From Streptomyces sp. CBMA152 (GTDB lineage: Bacteria > Actinomycetota > Actinomycetes > Streptomycetales > Streptomycetaceae): a DNA stretch of 64,000 bases. Below, piece by piece: positions 24,429-32,818 of the stretch. Within the stretch, counting starts at the first letter, position 1, and every line of letters begins with the position of its first letter. The stretch lies in the NCBI RefSeq assembly GCF_014596475.1, contig NZ_MECJ01000028.1, forward strand, positions 372,001-436,000, written 5' to 3'. The notes beneath the pieces are model-generated. The model worked only from the letters and a program-made list of their open reading frames with translations. It had not been told where the DNA came from and did not search any database. Both the position numbers and the translations under genes were made by a program.

Positions 24429-25366
24429 AGGTCCGCCACCGCAAGGCCGTACAGTGCGACCCAGACCAGGCCGATGACGGCGAGCGCCCGGTCGTGCAAG
24501 ATCACGTCCTCGGGGGCGCCGGCCGTGCCCCGGTCGGCGAAGACCGCGTACCGCAGGATCCCGCCGATGAACGGGACCATCGACAACTGCCGCCACGGCA
24601 GCAGCGAGCCGCCCGCCATGCCGCCCGCCTCCAGCGCCCACATGCAGTACGCGAGCACCGCGACCCCGGCCGCGAGCTGCCAGACGAACCGCAGATAGCC
24701 GGTGGTGTACGCATCCAGCAACGCGCGGGTGGCGCCGCCCTGCCCCTCCATCTGGACGGCCTCCGAGTACCGCTTGGCCGCCACCATGAACAGCGCGCCG
24801 AACCCGGCGGTGATCAGGAACCAGCGCGAGAGCGGAATGGCGAGCGCGACCCCGCCGACCATCGCCCGCATCAGGAACCCGGCAGTGACGACCACCAGGT
24901 CGACGACGAGGACGTGCTTGAGCTTCACGCAGTAGGCGAGCTGCATCACCACGTATCCGGTGAGCAGGGTCGCCGTCATCGCGTTGCAGGTGAGGGCGGC
25001 GGCGAGCGGGGCGAGCACCGCGAGCACGGCGCCGACCGCGTACGCGAGGGGCACCGGCACCTGTCCGGTCGCCACCGGGCGGTGGCACTTCTGCGGATGC
25101 GCGCGGTCGGCGGCCGCGTCGCGTGCGTCGTTGACGAGGTAGACGGCGGAGGCGGCGGCCGTGAACAGCACGAAGACGACGGCGAGTTGGCGCAGGGTGT
25201 GGCGCGAGTCCAGCTGTCCGGCGGCGGCGGGTGCGGCGGCCACCAGCACGTTCTTGATCCACTGGCGGGGCCGCGCGGTCCTCAGCAGCCCGGCGGGCAG
25301 CGCGAGCGCCCGGCGCGCGGGTCCGGCGGGCCGCTCGTCGAGGACGACGAGCCCGGGCCGGTTCAC
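24425..25366 (-). CDS. Decaprenyl-phosphate phosphoribosyltransferase (UbiA family, Rv3806c-like)
   Basis: A 313-residue polytopic prenyltransferase. The first signature is YLVNDARDAAADRAHPQKCHRP (NDxxDxxxDRxHPxKxxRP, as in Rv3806c/UbiA), and the second is AYCVKLKHVLVVDLVVV. RTARPRQWIKNVLVAAAP at the N-terminus is also typical of DPPR synthases. The expected reaction transfers 5-phosphoribose from PRPP to a polyprenyl phosphate. Overlaps both neighbours by GTGA. With PAP2, DprE1 and DprE2 close by, assignment to this enzyme rather than a quinone prenyltransferase is well supported. Confidence 0.87.
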   Translation of the reverse strand: MNRPGLVVLDERPAGPARRALALPAGLLRTARPRQWIKNVLVAAAPAAAGQLDSRHTLRQLAVVFVLFTAAASAVYLVNDARDAAADRAHPQKCHRPVATGQVPVPLAYAVGAVLAVLAPLAAALTCNAMTATLLTGYVVMQLAYCVKLKHVLVVDLVVVTAGFLMRAMVGGVALAIPLSRWFLITAGFGALFMVAAKRYSEAVQMEGQGGATRALLDAYTTGYLRFVWQLAAGVAVLAYCMWALEAGGMAGGSLLPWRQLSMVPFIGGILRYAVFADRGTAGAPEDVILHDRALAVIGLVWVALYGLAVADL

Positions 25367-25878
25367 GAGCCCGCCCCCATCCACCTGGCGCCGAGGCGGG
25401 CGGTCGCGCCGCCGAGGAGGGCGCCGACCAGCACGTCCGAGGGGTAGTGGACGCCGACGACCAGGCGGGACACGCACATCGCGGCCGCGAGCGGCGGCGC
25501 GAGCCGGGCCCCGGCGGGCCGCAGTCCGCCGTACGCCACCGCCGCCGCGGCCGCCGAGGTGGCGTGCGAGCTGGGGAACGAGTGCCGCCCGGCCGTGCGC
25601 ACCAGCGGGTCCCGGGCGGGCAGCCTCGGCCGGGGCCGCCGCACCACCCGCTTGACCCCCATGCTGGCCAGATGCGCGGCCGCGACCAGCGCCGTGCCGC
25701 GCAGCCAGTCGCCGCGCCGGTCCCGGTCGACGGCGGCGGCCACGGCCCCGGCCACCAGCCACACCGCGCCGTGCTCCCCGGCCAGCGAGAGCACGCGGGC
25801 GACGGCGGCCACGCGTGGGTCCGTCCCGCAGTCGCGCAGCGCCGACAGGAGCCGGCGGTCCGCGTCGGTGTACCGCAT
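25363..25878 (-). CDS. PAP2-family phosphatase, probable polyprenyl-phospho-phosphoribose phosphatase
   Basis: A 171-residue membrane phosphatase. The three PAP2 motifs are KRVVRRPRPRLP (KxxxxxxRP), PSSHAT (PSGH-like), and SRLVVGVHYPSDVLVG (SRxxxxxHxxxD). The family removes phosphate from lipid or sugar phosphates; in mycobacteria a PAP2 protein (Rv3807c) next to the UbiA enzyme is proposed to dephosphorylate decaprenyl-phosphoryl-5-phosphoribose. I choose the ATG at 25878 (GGGGTGG upstream); a GTG at 25926 is also possible. Overlaps the next gene by GTGA. Confidence 0.82.
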   Translation of the reverse strand: MRYTDADRRLLSALRDCGTDPRVAAVARVLSLAGEHGAVWLVAGAVAAAVDRDRRGDWLRGTALVAAAHLASMGVKRVVRRPRPRLPARDPLVRTAGRHSFPSSHATSAAAAAVAYGGLRPAGARLAPPLAAAMCVSRLVVGVHYPSDVLVGALLGGATARLGARWMGAGS

Positions 25879-26076
25879 CTGCCACCCCGCTTCCGTAAGA
25901 CAGCCCGCCGACCGGCCGTAGGGCACCGCGTCGGCCGTACGCGACTCTCCCGGGCCACGGCGCCGGATCCGCGTCAATGCGGCTTGACACTCACTCAATC
26001 ACCCATTTCGGTGAGTATCTGAATGAATAGGACATAACACCAAGGAAAACAACCAACCGGCGCTACGGTCGGCCCC
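25879..26076. promoter_or_regulatory. Divergent promoter region of the DPA-type locus
   Basis: This region is AT-richer than its flanks, with TTGACA at 25984-25989 and an imperfect inverted repeat ACTCAC ... GTGAGT (about 25988-26016). TACGGT (26064-26069) lies 7 nt before the dprE1-like ATG, suggesting leaderless transcription. The promoter for the minus operon could not be pinned down. Confidence 0.4.
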
Positions 26077-27429
26077 ATGCCTGCCACCCCCCTGACCCCC
26101 GTGACCGGCTGGGGCCGCACCGCGCCGACGGCCGCGCGGCTGCTCGCGCCGCGTACGTACGAGGAAGCGGTGGCGGCGGTCCGCGCCTGCGGGCCGCGCG
26201 GGGGCATCGCGCGGGGGCTGGGCCGGGCGTACGGCGACGCGGCGCAGAACGCGGGCGGCGCCGTCCTGGACATGACCGGCCTCGACCGCGTCCGCACCAT
26301 CGACGCCGAGGCGGGCGTGCTGGTCTGCGAGGCGGGGGTGAGCCTGCACCGCCTGATGGAAGTCCTGCTGCCGCTGGGCTGGTTCGTGCCGGTGACCCCC
26401 GGGACCCGGTACGTGACCGTCGGCGGCGCGATCGGCGCGGACATCCACGGCAAGAACCACCACGGCTCGGGCTCCTTCACCCGCCATGTCCGCGCGCTCG
26501 ACCTGCTGACGGCGGACGGCACGGTACGCACCCTCACGCCCGGCGACGAACTGTTCGACGCGACAGCGGGAGGGATGGGCCTGACGGGCGTGATCCTGTC
26601 GGCGACGATCCAACTCCACCGCGTCGAGACCTCGTTGATGTCGGTCGACACCGAGCGGGCTGCGGATCTCGACGACTTGATGGCCCGCCTCACCGCGACG
26701 GACCACCGCTACCGCTACTCGGTCGCCTGGATCGACCTGCTCGCGCGCGGCGCCCGCACCGGTCGCGCGGTGCTGACGAGGGGCGACCACGCCCCCCTGG
26801 ACACCCTGCCCGCCCGCACCCGCCGCACCCCGCTCCACTTCCGCCCCGGCCAACTCCCGCCCGCACCAAGGTATTTCCCCTCCGGGTTGCTGAACCGCGC
26901 CTCGGTGACGGCGTTCAACGAGCTCTGGTACCGCCGCGCACCCAAGCACCGCACCGGCGAACTCCAGCGCATCCCCACCTTCTTCCACCCCCTCGACGGC
27001 GTCCCGCACTGGAACCGCGTCTACGGCCGGGGCGGCTTCGTCCAGTACCAGTTCGTGGTCGGATACGGGCAGGAGGAGGCGCTGCGCCGGATCGTGCGCC
27101 GCATCTCCGGGCGCGGCTGCCCGTCCTTCCTCGCCGTCCTCAAGCGCTTCGGCGAGGCCGACCCCGGCTGGCTCTCCTTCCCGCTCCCCGGCTGGACCCT
27201 GGCCCTGGACATCCCGACGGGCCTGCCGGGCCTCGCCGACTTCCTGGACGAGCTGGACGAGGAGGTCGCGGGCGCGGGCGGCCGGGTGTACCTGGCGAAG
27301 GACGCGCGGGTGCGACCCCAGACGCTGGCGGCGATGTACCCGCGACTGGCGGAGTTCCGGGAACTGCGGGCGCGACTCGACCCGGACGCGGTCTTCACCT
27401 CGGACCTGTCCAGACGCCTGGACCTGTGA
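26077..27429 (+). CDS. dprE1: DprE1-like decaprenylphosphoryl-ribose 2'-oxidase (FAD)
   Basis: A 450-residue VAO-type flavoprotein collinear with mycobacterial DprE1 over its whole length as I recall that sequence. Shared blocks are TGWGRTAP, IARGLGRAYGDAAQN, VTVGGAIGADIHGKNHHGSGSF (FAD site; the His of DIHGKNH matches His132), ELWYR, FVQYQFV and SFPLPGW. LAKDAR keeps the lysine equivalent to Lys418 (Lys408 here). The benzothiazinone-reactive cysteine (Cys387 in M. tuberculosis) is Ala376 in PGWTLALDIP. It would oxidise polyprenyl-phospho-ribose to the 2-keto intermediate that DprE2 reduces. The dprE2-like gene follows after 34 bp. Confidence 0.88.
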   Translation: MPATPLTPVTGWGRTAPTAARLLAPRTYEEAVAAVRACGPRGGIARGLGRAYGDAAQNAGGAVLDMTGLDRVRTIDAEAGVLVCEAGVSLHRLMEVLLPLGWFVPVTPGTRYVTVGGAIGADIHGKNHHGSGSFTRHVRALDLLTADGTVRTLTPGDELFDATAGGMGLTGVILSATIQLHRVETSLMSVDTERAADLDDLMARLTATDHRYRYSVAWIDLLARGARTGRAVLTRGDHAPLDTLPARTRRTPLHFRPGQLPPAPRYFPSGLLNRASVTAFNELWYRRAPKHRTGELQRIPTFFHPLDGVPHWNRVYGRGGFVQYQFVVGYGQEEALRRIVRRISGRGCPSFLAVLKRFGEADPGWLSFPLPGWTLALDIPTGLPGLADFLDELDEEVAGAGGRVYLAKDARVRPQTLAAMYPRLAEFRELRARLDPDAVFTSDLSRRLDL

Positions 27430-27463
27430 GCAACCAAGGCCCCACACAACGGAGTTGGCAGCC

Positions 27464-28219
27464 ATGAAGGACGCTTTCGGCACCCCGCAGTCCCTGCTCG
27501 TCCTCGGCGGTACGTCCGAGATCGCCCTGGCCACGGCCCGCCGTCTGGTGGCCCGGCGCACCCGGAAGGTGTGGCTCGCCGGGCGCCCGTCCCCGGCCCT
27601 GGACGCGGCGGCGGCCGAGCTGCGGGAGCGGGGCGCGGATGTGCGCACGGTCGCGTTCGACGCTCTGGACGCGGCCTCGCACGAGTCGGCCCTGTCCAAG
27701 GTCTTCGCCGAGGGAGACATCGACATGGTGCTGCTGGCGTTCGGGATTCTGGGCGACCAGGTCCGCGACGAGAGCGCGCCGCTGGCGGCCGTGCGGGTCG
27801 CCCAGACGAATTACACGGGTGCGGTCTCCTCGGCCCTGATCTGCGCGAAAGCCGTACAGTCCCAGGGGCACGGCTCGCTGGTGATCCTGTCCTCGGTGGC
27901 CGGTGAACGCGCCCGCCGGGCCAACTTCATCTACGGCTCCAGCAAGGCGGGCCTCGACGCCTTCGCGCAGGGCCTGGGGGACGCGCTGCACGGCTCGGGG
28001 GTGCACGTGATGGTCGTGCGTCCGGGCTTCGTCCGGACGAAGATGACGGCGGGGCTGCCGGAGGCTCCGCTGGCGACGACGCCGGAGGCGGTCGCGCAGG
28101 CCATCGAGTCGGGGCTGCGCCGCCGCGCGGAGGTGGTGTGGGTGCCGGGGACGCTACGGGTGGTGATGTCGGCGCTACGACACGTACCGCGCCCGATTTT
28201 CCGGCGGCTGCCGGTCTAG
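27464..28219 (+). CDS. dprE2: DprE2-like 2-keto-erythro-pentofuranose reductase (SDR)
   Basis: A 251-residue short-chain dehydrogenase very close to mycobacterial DprE2. The nucleotide motif is LLVLGGTSEIALATARRL, the mid-region FGILGD and NYTGAVSSAL, and the catalytic block SSVAGERARRANFIYGSSKAGLDAF contains the SDR YxxxK. The C-terminus ALRHVPRPIFRRLPV matches the DprE2 ending LRHIPRSIFRKLPI as recalled. The ATG at 27464 is chosen over an upstream TTG because GGAG lies 9 nt before it. It completes epimerisation of polyprenyl-phospho-ribose to polyprenyl-phospho-arabinose. Confidence 0.9.
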   Translation: MKDAFGTPQSLLVLGGTSEIALATARRLVARRTRKVWLAGRPSPALDAAAAELRERGADVRTVAFDALDAASHESALSKVFAEGDIDMVLLAFGILGDQVRDESAPLAAVRVAQTNYTGAVSSALICAKAVQSQGHGSLVILSSVAGERARRANFIYGSSKAGLDAFAQGLGDALHGSGVHVMVVRPGFVRTKMTAGLPEAPLATTPEAVAQAIESGLRRRAEVVWVPGTLRVVMSALRHVPRPIFRRLPV

Positions 28220-28230
28220 ACCCTGAAAGC

Positions 28231-28806
28231 TCAGGCGCGAACCGACGGCTCGTCCCGTGAGGTGCCCTGGGCGGGGACCCCGCTGAGGCCGAACCCGTAC
28301 TCGTACAGCTTGCGCCACACGCCGTCCGCGCCCTGCTCGTACAGGGCGAAGCCGCCGCAGGTCCACTCCGCCTCGAAGGCGGCCAGCTCCTCGTACGCCC
28401 GGTCCATCCCCTCCTCGGGGATGCCGTGCGCCACGGTCACATGCGGGTGGTACGGGAAGTGCAGCTCGCGCACGAGCGGGCCCGCCTCGTCGCGGACCCG
28501 CTGCTGAAGGCGGGCGCAGTCCGGCCCGCCCTCGACGACCTGCACGAACACGACCGGCGAGAGCGGCCGGAACGTCCCCGTCCCCGAGAGCCGCATCGGG
28601 AAGGCGCGCCCGGCCGCCGCGACCTCGGCGAGATGCGCCCGGATCCCGGGCAGCCGGGCCGCGTCGACCTCGGTGGGCGGGAGGAGGGTGACATGGGTGG
28701 GGATCCCGTACGCGGCGGGATCCCCGAAGCCCGCGCGCCGCTCCTGGAGCAGGCTGCCGTACGGCTCCGGGACCGCGATCGAAACGCCGAGCGTTACGGT
28801 CCCCAC
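28231..28806 (-). CDS. 2'-5' RNA ligase / 2H phosphoesterase family protein
   Basis: A 191-residue protein with the two HxT motifs that define 2H phosphoesterases: GIPTHVTLLPP (about 35-45) and YHPHVTVAHG (about 118-127). Such proteins hydrolyse cyclic phosphodiesters or RNA 2'-5' linkages; the substrate here is unknown. Its end is convergent with dprE2, 11 bp apart, and it follows trpS on the same strand after 95 bp. Confidence 0.85.
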   Translation of the reverse strand: MGTVTLGVSIAVPEPYGSLLQERRAGFGDPAAYGIPTHVTLLPPTEVDAARLPGIRAHLAEVAAAGRAFPMRLSGTGTFRPLSPVVFVQVVEGGPDCARLQQRVRDEAGPLVRELHFPYHPHVTVAHGIPEEGMDRAYEELAAFEAEWTCGGFALYEQGADGVWRKLYEYGFGLSGVPAQGTSRDEPSVRA

Positions 28807-28901
28807 GTCGTTCTCCTCCGTCGTTGTCCGGGTACGTCTGTGTGCGTCAGTGTGCAGTGTGGCGGTCGCGCCGCCGTTCTGCCAGAGCCGTCAGGGCGTC
28901 T

Positions 28902-29915
28902 TCAGTGCTTCGCGGGCAGGAACCCGACCCTGTCGTACGCCGTCGCCAGCGTCTCGGCGGCCACCGCACGCGCCTTCTCGGCGCCCTTGGCCAGGACAGC
29001 GTCCAGCGTCTCCGGGTCGTCCAGATATTCCTGCGTACGGGTCTTGAACGGGGTGACGAAGTCCACCATCACCTCGGCGAGGTCCGTCTTCAGCGCCCCG
29101 TACATCTTGCCCTCGTACTCCGTCTCCAGCTCGGCGATCGCCTTGCCGGTGAGGGTGGAGTAGATCGTGAGCAGGTTGGAGACGCCCGGCTTGTTCACGG
29201 CGTCGTACTTGATCACGGTGTCGGTGTCCGTGACGGCGCTCTTGACCTTCTTGGCGGTCGCCTTCGGCTCGTCGAGCAGGTTGATGAGGCCCTTCGGCGT
29301 CGACGCCGACTTGCTCATCTTGATCGACGGGTCCTGGAGGTCGTAGATCTTCGCCGTCTCCTTGAGGATGTACGGCGCCGGGATCTTGAACGTGTCACCG
29401 AACCGGCCGTTGAAGCGCTCGGCGAGGTCACGGGTGAGCTCGACGTGCTGGCGCTGGTCCTCGCCGACCGGGACCTCGTTGGCCTGGTAGAGCAGGATGT
29501 CCGCGACCTGGAGGATCGGGTAGGTGAAGAGGCCGACGGTGGCGCGGTCGGCGCCCTGCTTCGCCGACTTGTCCTTGAACTGCGTCATCCGGGACGCCTC
29601 GCCGAAGCCCGCCAGACAGTTCATGACCCAGGCGAGCTGGGCGTGCTCGGGCACATGGCTCTGCACGAAGAGCGTGCACCGGTCCGGGTCGAGCCCGGCG
29701 GCGAGCAGCTGGGCGGCGGCGAGCCGGGTGTTGGCGCGCAGCTCCTTCGGGTCCTGCGGAACCGTGATCGCGTGCAGGTCCACGACCATGTAGAAGGCGT
29801 CGTGGGACTCCTGGAGAGCCACCCACTGACGGACCGCACCGAGGTAGTTGCCGAGGTGGAACGAGCCTGCGGTGGGCTGGATTCCGGAGAGCACACGAGG
29901 ACGATCAATGGCCAT
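28902..29915 (-). CDS. trpS: Tryptophanyl-tRNA synthetase
   Basis: A 337-residue class I synthetase charging tRNA-Trp. The HIGH-like motif is PTAGSFHLGNYLGAV near residue 15, and the KMSKS loop is IKMSKSASTPKG near residue 200. DLHAITVP, GEDQRQHVELTRDLAERFN and the length fit bacterial TrpRS. The ATG at 29915 is preferred; in-frame ATGs at 29921 and 29924 are alternatives. Streptomyces often carry a second, indolmycin-resistant TrpRS elsewhere; which type this is cannot be decided by eye. Confidence 0.95.
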   Translation of the reverse strand: MAIDRPRVLSGIQPTAGSFHLGNYLGAVRQWVALQESHDAFYMVVDLHAITVPQDPKELRANTRLAAAQLLAAGLDPDRCTLFVQSHVPEHAQLAWVMNCLAGFGEASRMTQFKDKSAKQGADRATVGLFTYPILQVADILLYQANEVPVGEDQRQHVELTRDLAERFNGRFGDTFKIPAPYILKETAKIYDLQDPSIKMSKSASTPKGLINLLDEPKATAKKVKSAVTDTDTVIKYDAVNKPGVSNLLTIYSTLTGKAIAELETEYEGKMYGALKTDLAEVMVDFVTPFKTRTQEYLDDPETLDAVLAKGAEKARAVAAETLATAYDRVGFLPAKH

Positions 29916-30040
29916 GTTCATCATTCTCTCAGGTGGCGCCGACAGCTCGGAAACCGTTGCCGGTACGAACCCCGGCGCGCGGGCCGGTAGGAATCCACGA
30001 CCAGCCCGGACGCGCCCGATGAGATGAGGAACACAGTGGT

Positions 30041-30068
30041 GAGGTGCCGTCGCGGACGACGGCACCTC
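30041..30068 (-). terminator. Hairpin terminator after glyA
   Basis: GAGGTGCCGTCG (30041-30052) and CGACGGCACCTC (30057-30068) form a perfect 12-bp stem with a CGGA loop, 12 bp past the glyA stop and before trpS. Confidence 0.8.
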
Positions 30069-30080
30069 GGGGTGGTCCGG

Positions 30081-31352
30081 CTAGTCCGTGGGCAGGCCCG
30101 GCGCCGGGAACTCGGCCATCAGCCCGGCGACCTCCGCGCGGATCGCGGCGAGCGCGTCCTCGTCGCCGGCGCGGGCCGCGGTGACGCCCCGGTCGATCCA
30201 CTCGGCCACGGCCGCCATGTGCTCGGTGCCCAGGCCACGGGAGGTCAGCGAGGGGGTGCCGATGCGGATGCCCGAGGGGTCGAACGGCTTCCTCGGGTCG
30301 TACGGGACGGTGTTGTAGTTGACCACGATCCCGGCCCGGTCCAGGGCCTTCGCGGCCACCTTGCCCGGGACGTCCTTGGGGGTGAGGTCCATCAGGATCA
30401 GGTGGTTGTCGGTGCCGCCGGAGACCAGGTCGAAGCCGCGCGCGAGCAGCTGCTCGGCGAGCTCCCTGGCGTTGGCGACGACGGCCGCCGCGTAGTCGCG
30501 GAACGAGGGCTGGGCCGCCTCGTGCAGGGCGACGGCGATCGCGGCGGTGGTCTGGTTGTGCGGACCGCCCTGGAGGCCCGGGAAGACCGCCTTGTCGATG
30601 GCCTTGGCGTGCTGCTCGCGGGACATCAGCATGGCGCCGCGCGGGCCGCGCAGGGTCTTGTGGGTGGTCGTGGAGATCACGTCGGCGTGCGGCACCGGGG
30701 ACGGGTGCGCGCCGCCCGCGATCAGGCCCGCGATGTGCGCGACATCGGCGACCAGGACGGCGCCGGACTCGCGGGCGATCTCGGCGAAGGCCGCGAAGTC
30801 GATGGTGCGCGGCAGGGCGGTGCCACCACAGAAGATGATCTTCGGGCGCTCCTTGAGGGCGAGCTCGCGCACCTCGTCGAAGTCGATGAGCCCGCTGTCG
30901 TGCCGTACGCCGTACTGGACGCCCCGGAACCACTTGCCGGTGGCCGAGACGCCCCAGCCGTGGGTGAGGTGGCCGCCCATCGGCAGGGCCATGCCCATCA
31001 CGGTGTCGCCGGGCTCGGCGAAGGCGAGGTAGACGGCGAGGTTGGCCGGGGAGCCGGAGTACGGCTGCACGTTGGCGTGCTCGACCCCGAACAGCGCCTT
31101 GGCCCGCTCCACGGCCAGCGTCTCGACCAGGTCGATGTTCTGCTGGCCCTCGTAGTAACGGCGGCCCGAGTAGCCCTCGCTGTACTTGTTCTGCAGCACC
31201 GTGCCCGAGGCTTCGAGCACCGCCTGCGAGACGTAGTTCTCGCTGGGGATCAGCCGCAGCGTGTCCGACTGCAACCGCTCCTCGGCGCCGACGAGCGCGG
31301 CGAGTTCGGGGTCGGTGGCCGAAAGGGCCGGGTGGGAAAGGGGCAGGCTCAT
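30081..31352 (-). CDS. glyA: Serine hydroxymethyltransferase
   Basis: A 423-residue PLP enzyme interconverting serine and glycine and loading tetrahydrofolate with a one-carbon unit. Key blocks are LIPSENYVSQAVLEASGTVLQNKYSEGYSGRRYYEG near the N-terminus, MALPMGGHLTHGW, VADVAHIAGLIAGG, and the PLP-lysine motif VISTTTHKTLRGPRGAM. GGAGG precedes the ATG by 5 nt. Its leader carries a ZTP riboswitch, linking expression to 10-formyl-THF shortage. Divergent from rocD. Confidence 0.96.
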   Translation of the reverse strand: MSLPLSHPALSATDPELAALVGAEERLQSDTLRLIPSENYVSQAVLEASGTVLQNKYSEGYSGRRYYEGQQNIDLVETLAVERAKALFGVEHANVQPYSGSPANLAVYLAFAEPGDTVMGMALPMGGHLTHGWGVSATGKWFRGVQYGVRHDSGLIDFDEVRELALKERPKIIFCGGTALPRTIDFAAFAEIARESGAVLVADVAHIAGLIAGGAHPSPVPHADVISTTTHKTLRGPRGAMLMSREQHAKAIDKAVFPGLQGGPHNQTTAAIAVALHEAAQPSFRDYAAAVVANARELAEQLLARGFDLVSGGTDNHLILMDLTPKDVPGKVAAKALDRAGIVVNYNTVPYDPRKPFDPSGIRIGTPSLTSRGLGTEHMAAVAEWIDRGVTAARAGDEDALAAIRAEVAGLMAEFPAPGLPTD

Positions 31353-31384
31353 GGCGTCCTCCGGGGTCCGTACGTGGTCCCGGG

Positions 31385-31468
31385 TGCCCAGGCGGGCGGC
31401 ACCTCGTGCGCTGGCGACGCACGGCTCCCCCGGGGTTGAATCCCCGCTCGCCAGTCGCCGTACGCACC
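31385..31468 (-). ncRNA. ZTP (pfl) riboswitch in the glyA leader
   Basis: Read on the minus strand, 31468 to 31385 has the pfl/ZTP architecture. P1 pairs GTGCG and GGCGAC with GTCGCC and CGCAC. The conserved ACTGGCGAGC follows, then P2 GGGG-ATTCAA-CCCC, the GGGGGAGC block, and the near-invariant 3' element GCCGCCCGCCTGGGCA (31400-31385). ZTP riboswitches are known to control glyA, folD and purine genes and sense ZMP/ZTP. The 3' element lies about 30 nt before the glyA GGAGG, so control of translation or early termination is possible. Confidence 0.85.
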
Positions 31469-31609
31469 TTCCACCCTAGCGTCCACGTCACGATTGGAGG
31501 TTTCTTCGTCCAGCATCCGAGCGACGATAGAAAACGACGATAGAAAAGGGGACCACCTCAGAAAAGGTGCCCACCCCTGTCCCACGCCGCACGATGAAAC
31601 GGAGACCCC
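31469..31609. promoter_or_regulatory. glyA-rocD divergent promoter region with a 13-bp tandem repeat
   Basis: Upstream of the riboswitch, the sequence CGACGATAGAAAA occurs twice in tandem (31522-31534 and 31535-31547), in an unusually A-rich stretch. It lies 63 bp before the rocD GTG, which has GGAG 5 nt upstream (31601-31604). The repeat may be an operator or an activator site for rocD. Confidence 0.5.
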
Positions 31610-32818
31610 GTGTCTACTACATCGGACGCCATCCGCTCTGCCGAGGCTCACAGTGCGCACAACTACCATCCGTTGCCTGTCGTCGTCGCCTCGGCCGAAG
31701 GGGCGTGGATGACCGATGTCGAGGGCCGGCGGTTTCTCGACATGCTCGCCGGGTACTCGGCGCTGAACTTCGGCCACGGCAACCGGCGTCTCATCGACGC
31801 CGCCAAGGCCCAGCTCGACAGAGTCACGCTGACCTCGCGGGCGTTCCACCACGACCGGTTCGCCGAGTTCTGCGCGGAGCTCGCCGCGCTGTGCGGCAAG
31901 GACATGGTGCTGCCCATGAACACGGGCGCCGAGGCCGTGGAGACGGCCGTCAAGACCGCCCGCAAGTGGGGCTACCGCGTCAAGGGCGTACCCGACGGGA
32001 TGGCGAAGATCGTGGTCGCCGCCAACAACTTCCACGGCCGTACGACGACGATCGTCAGCTTCTCGACGGACCCCGAGGCGCGCGCGGACTACGGCCCGTA
32101 CACCCCCGGCTTCGAGATCGTTCCGTACGGCGACCTGACCGCGCTGTCGGCGGCGGTCACCGAGAACACGGTGGCGGTGCTCCTCGAACCGATCCAGGGC
32201 GAGGCGGGCGTGCTGGTGCCGCCGCCCGGATACCTGCCGGGCGTACGGGAGTTGACCCGCGAGCGGAACGTCCTGTTCATCGCGGACGAGATCCAGTCGG
32301 GCCTCGGCCGGACCGGGAAGACGTTCGCGTGCGAGCACGAGGACGTGGTGCCCGACCTGTACGTCCTGGGCAAGGCACTCGGCGGCGGGGTCGTGCCTGT
32401 GTCGGCCGTGGTGGGCTCCTCGGACGTGCTCGGGGTGTTCCACCCCGGCGAGCACGGGTCCACGTTCGGGGGGAACCCGCTGGCGTGCGCGGTGGCCCTG
32501 GAGGTCATCGCGATGTTGCGTACGGGCGAGTACCAGCAGCGGGCGACCGAACTCGGCGAGCATCTGCACCACGAACTCGGCCTGTTGGCGCACACCGGTG
32601 CGGTGGAGGCGGTGCGGGGGCGTGGACTGTGGGCCGGTGTGGACATCAACCCCGCGTACGGGACCGGGCGGCAGATCTCTGAGCGGCTCATGGACCGGGG
32701 TGTCCTGGTCAAGGACACCCACGGGTCCACGATCCGGATCGCGCCGCCGTTGGTGATCTCGAAGGAGGACCTGGACTGGGGGTTGGACCAGTTGCGGGGG
32801 GTGCTGGCGGAAGCCTAG
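31610..32818 (+). CDS. rocD: Ornithine aminotransferase
   Basis: A 402-residue class III aminotransferase moving the delta-amino group of ornithine to 2-oxoglutarate, giving glutamate semialdehyde. It shows SAHNYHPLPVVVASAEGAWMTDVEG at the N-terminus, MNTGAEAVETAVKTARKWGY, LLEPIQGEAGVLVPPPGYL, FIADEIQSGLGRTGK and the PLP lysine in LYVLGKALGGGVVPVSA. These match ornithine rather than acetylornithine aminotransferases. GGAG supports the GTG start. No Lrp or arginine-catabolism gene is adjacent. Confidence 0.93.
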   Translation: MSTTSDAIRSAEAHSAHNYHPLPVVVASAEGAWMTDVEGRRFLDMLAGYSALNFGHGNRRLIDAAKAQLDRVTLTSRAFHHDRFAEFCAELAALCGKDMVLPMNTGAEAVETAVKTARKWGYRVKGVPDGMAKIVVAANNFHGRTTTIVSFSTDPEARADYGPYTPGFEIVPYGDLTALSAAVTENTVAVLLEPIQGEAGVLVPPPGYLPGVRELTRERNVLFIADEIQSGLGRTGKTFACEHEDVVPDLYVLGKALGGGVVPVSAVVGSSDVLGVFHPGEHGSTFGGNPLACAVALEVIAMLRTGEYQQRATELGEHLHHELGLLAHTGAVEAVRGRGLWAGVDINPAYGTGRQISERLMDRGVLVKDTHGSTIRIAPPLVISKEDLDWGLDQLRGVLAEA

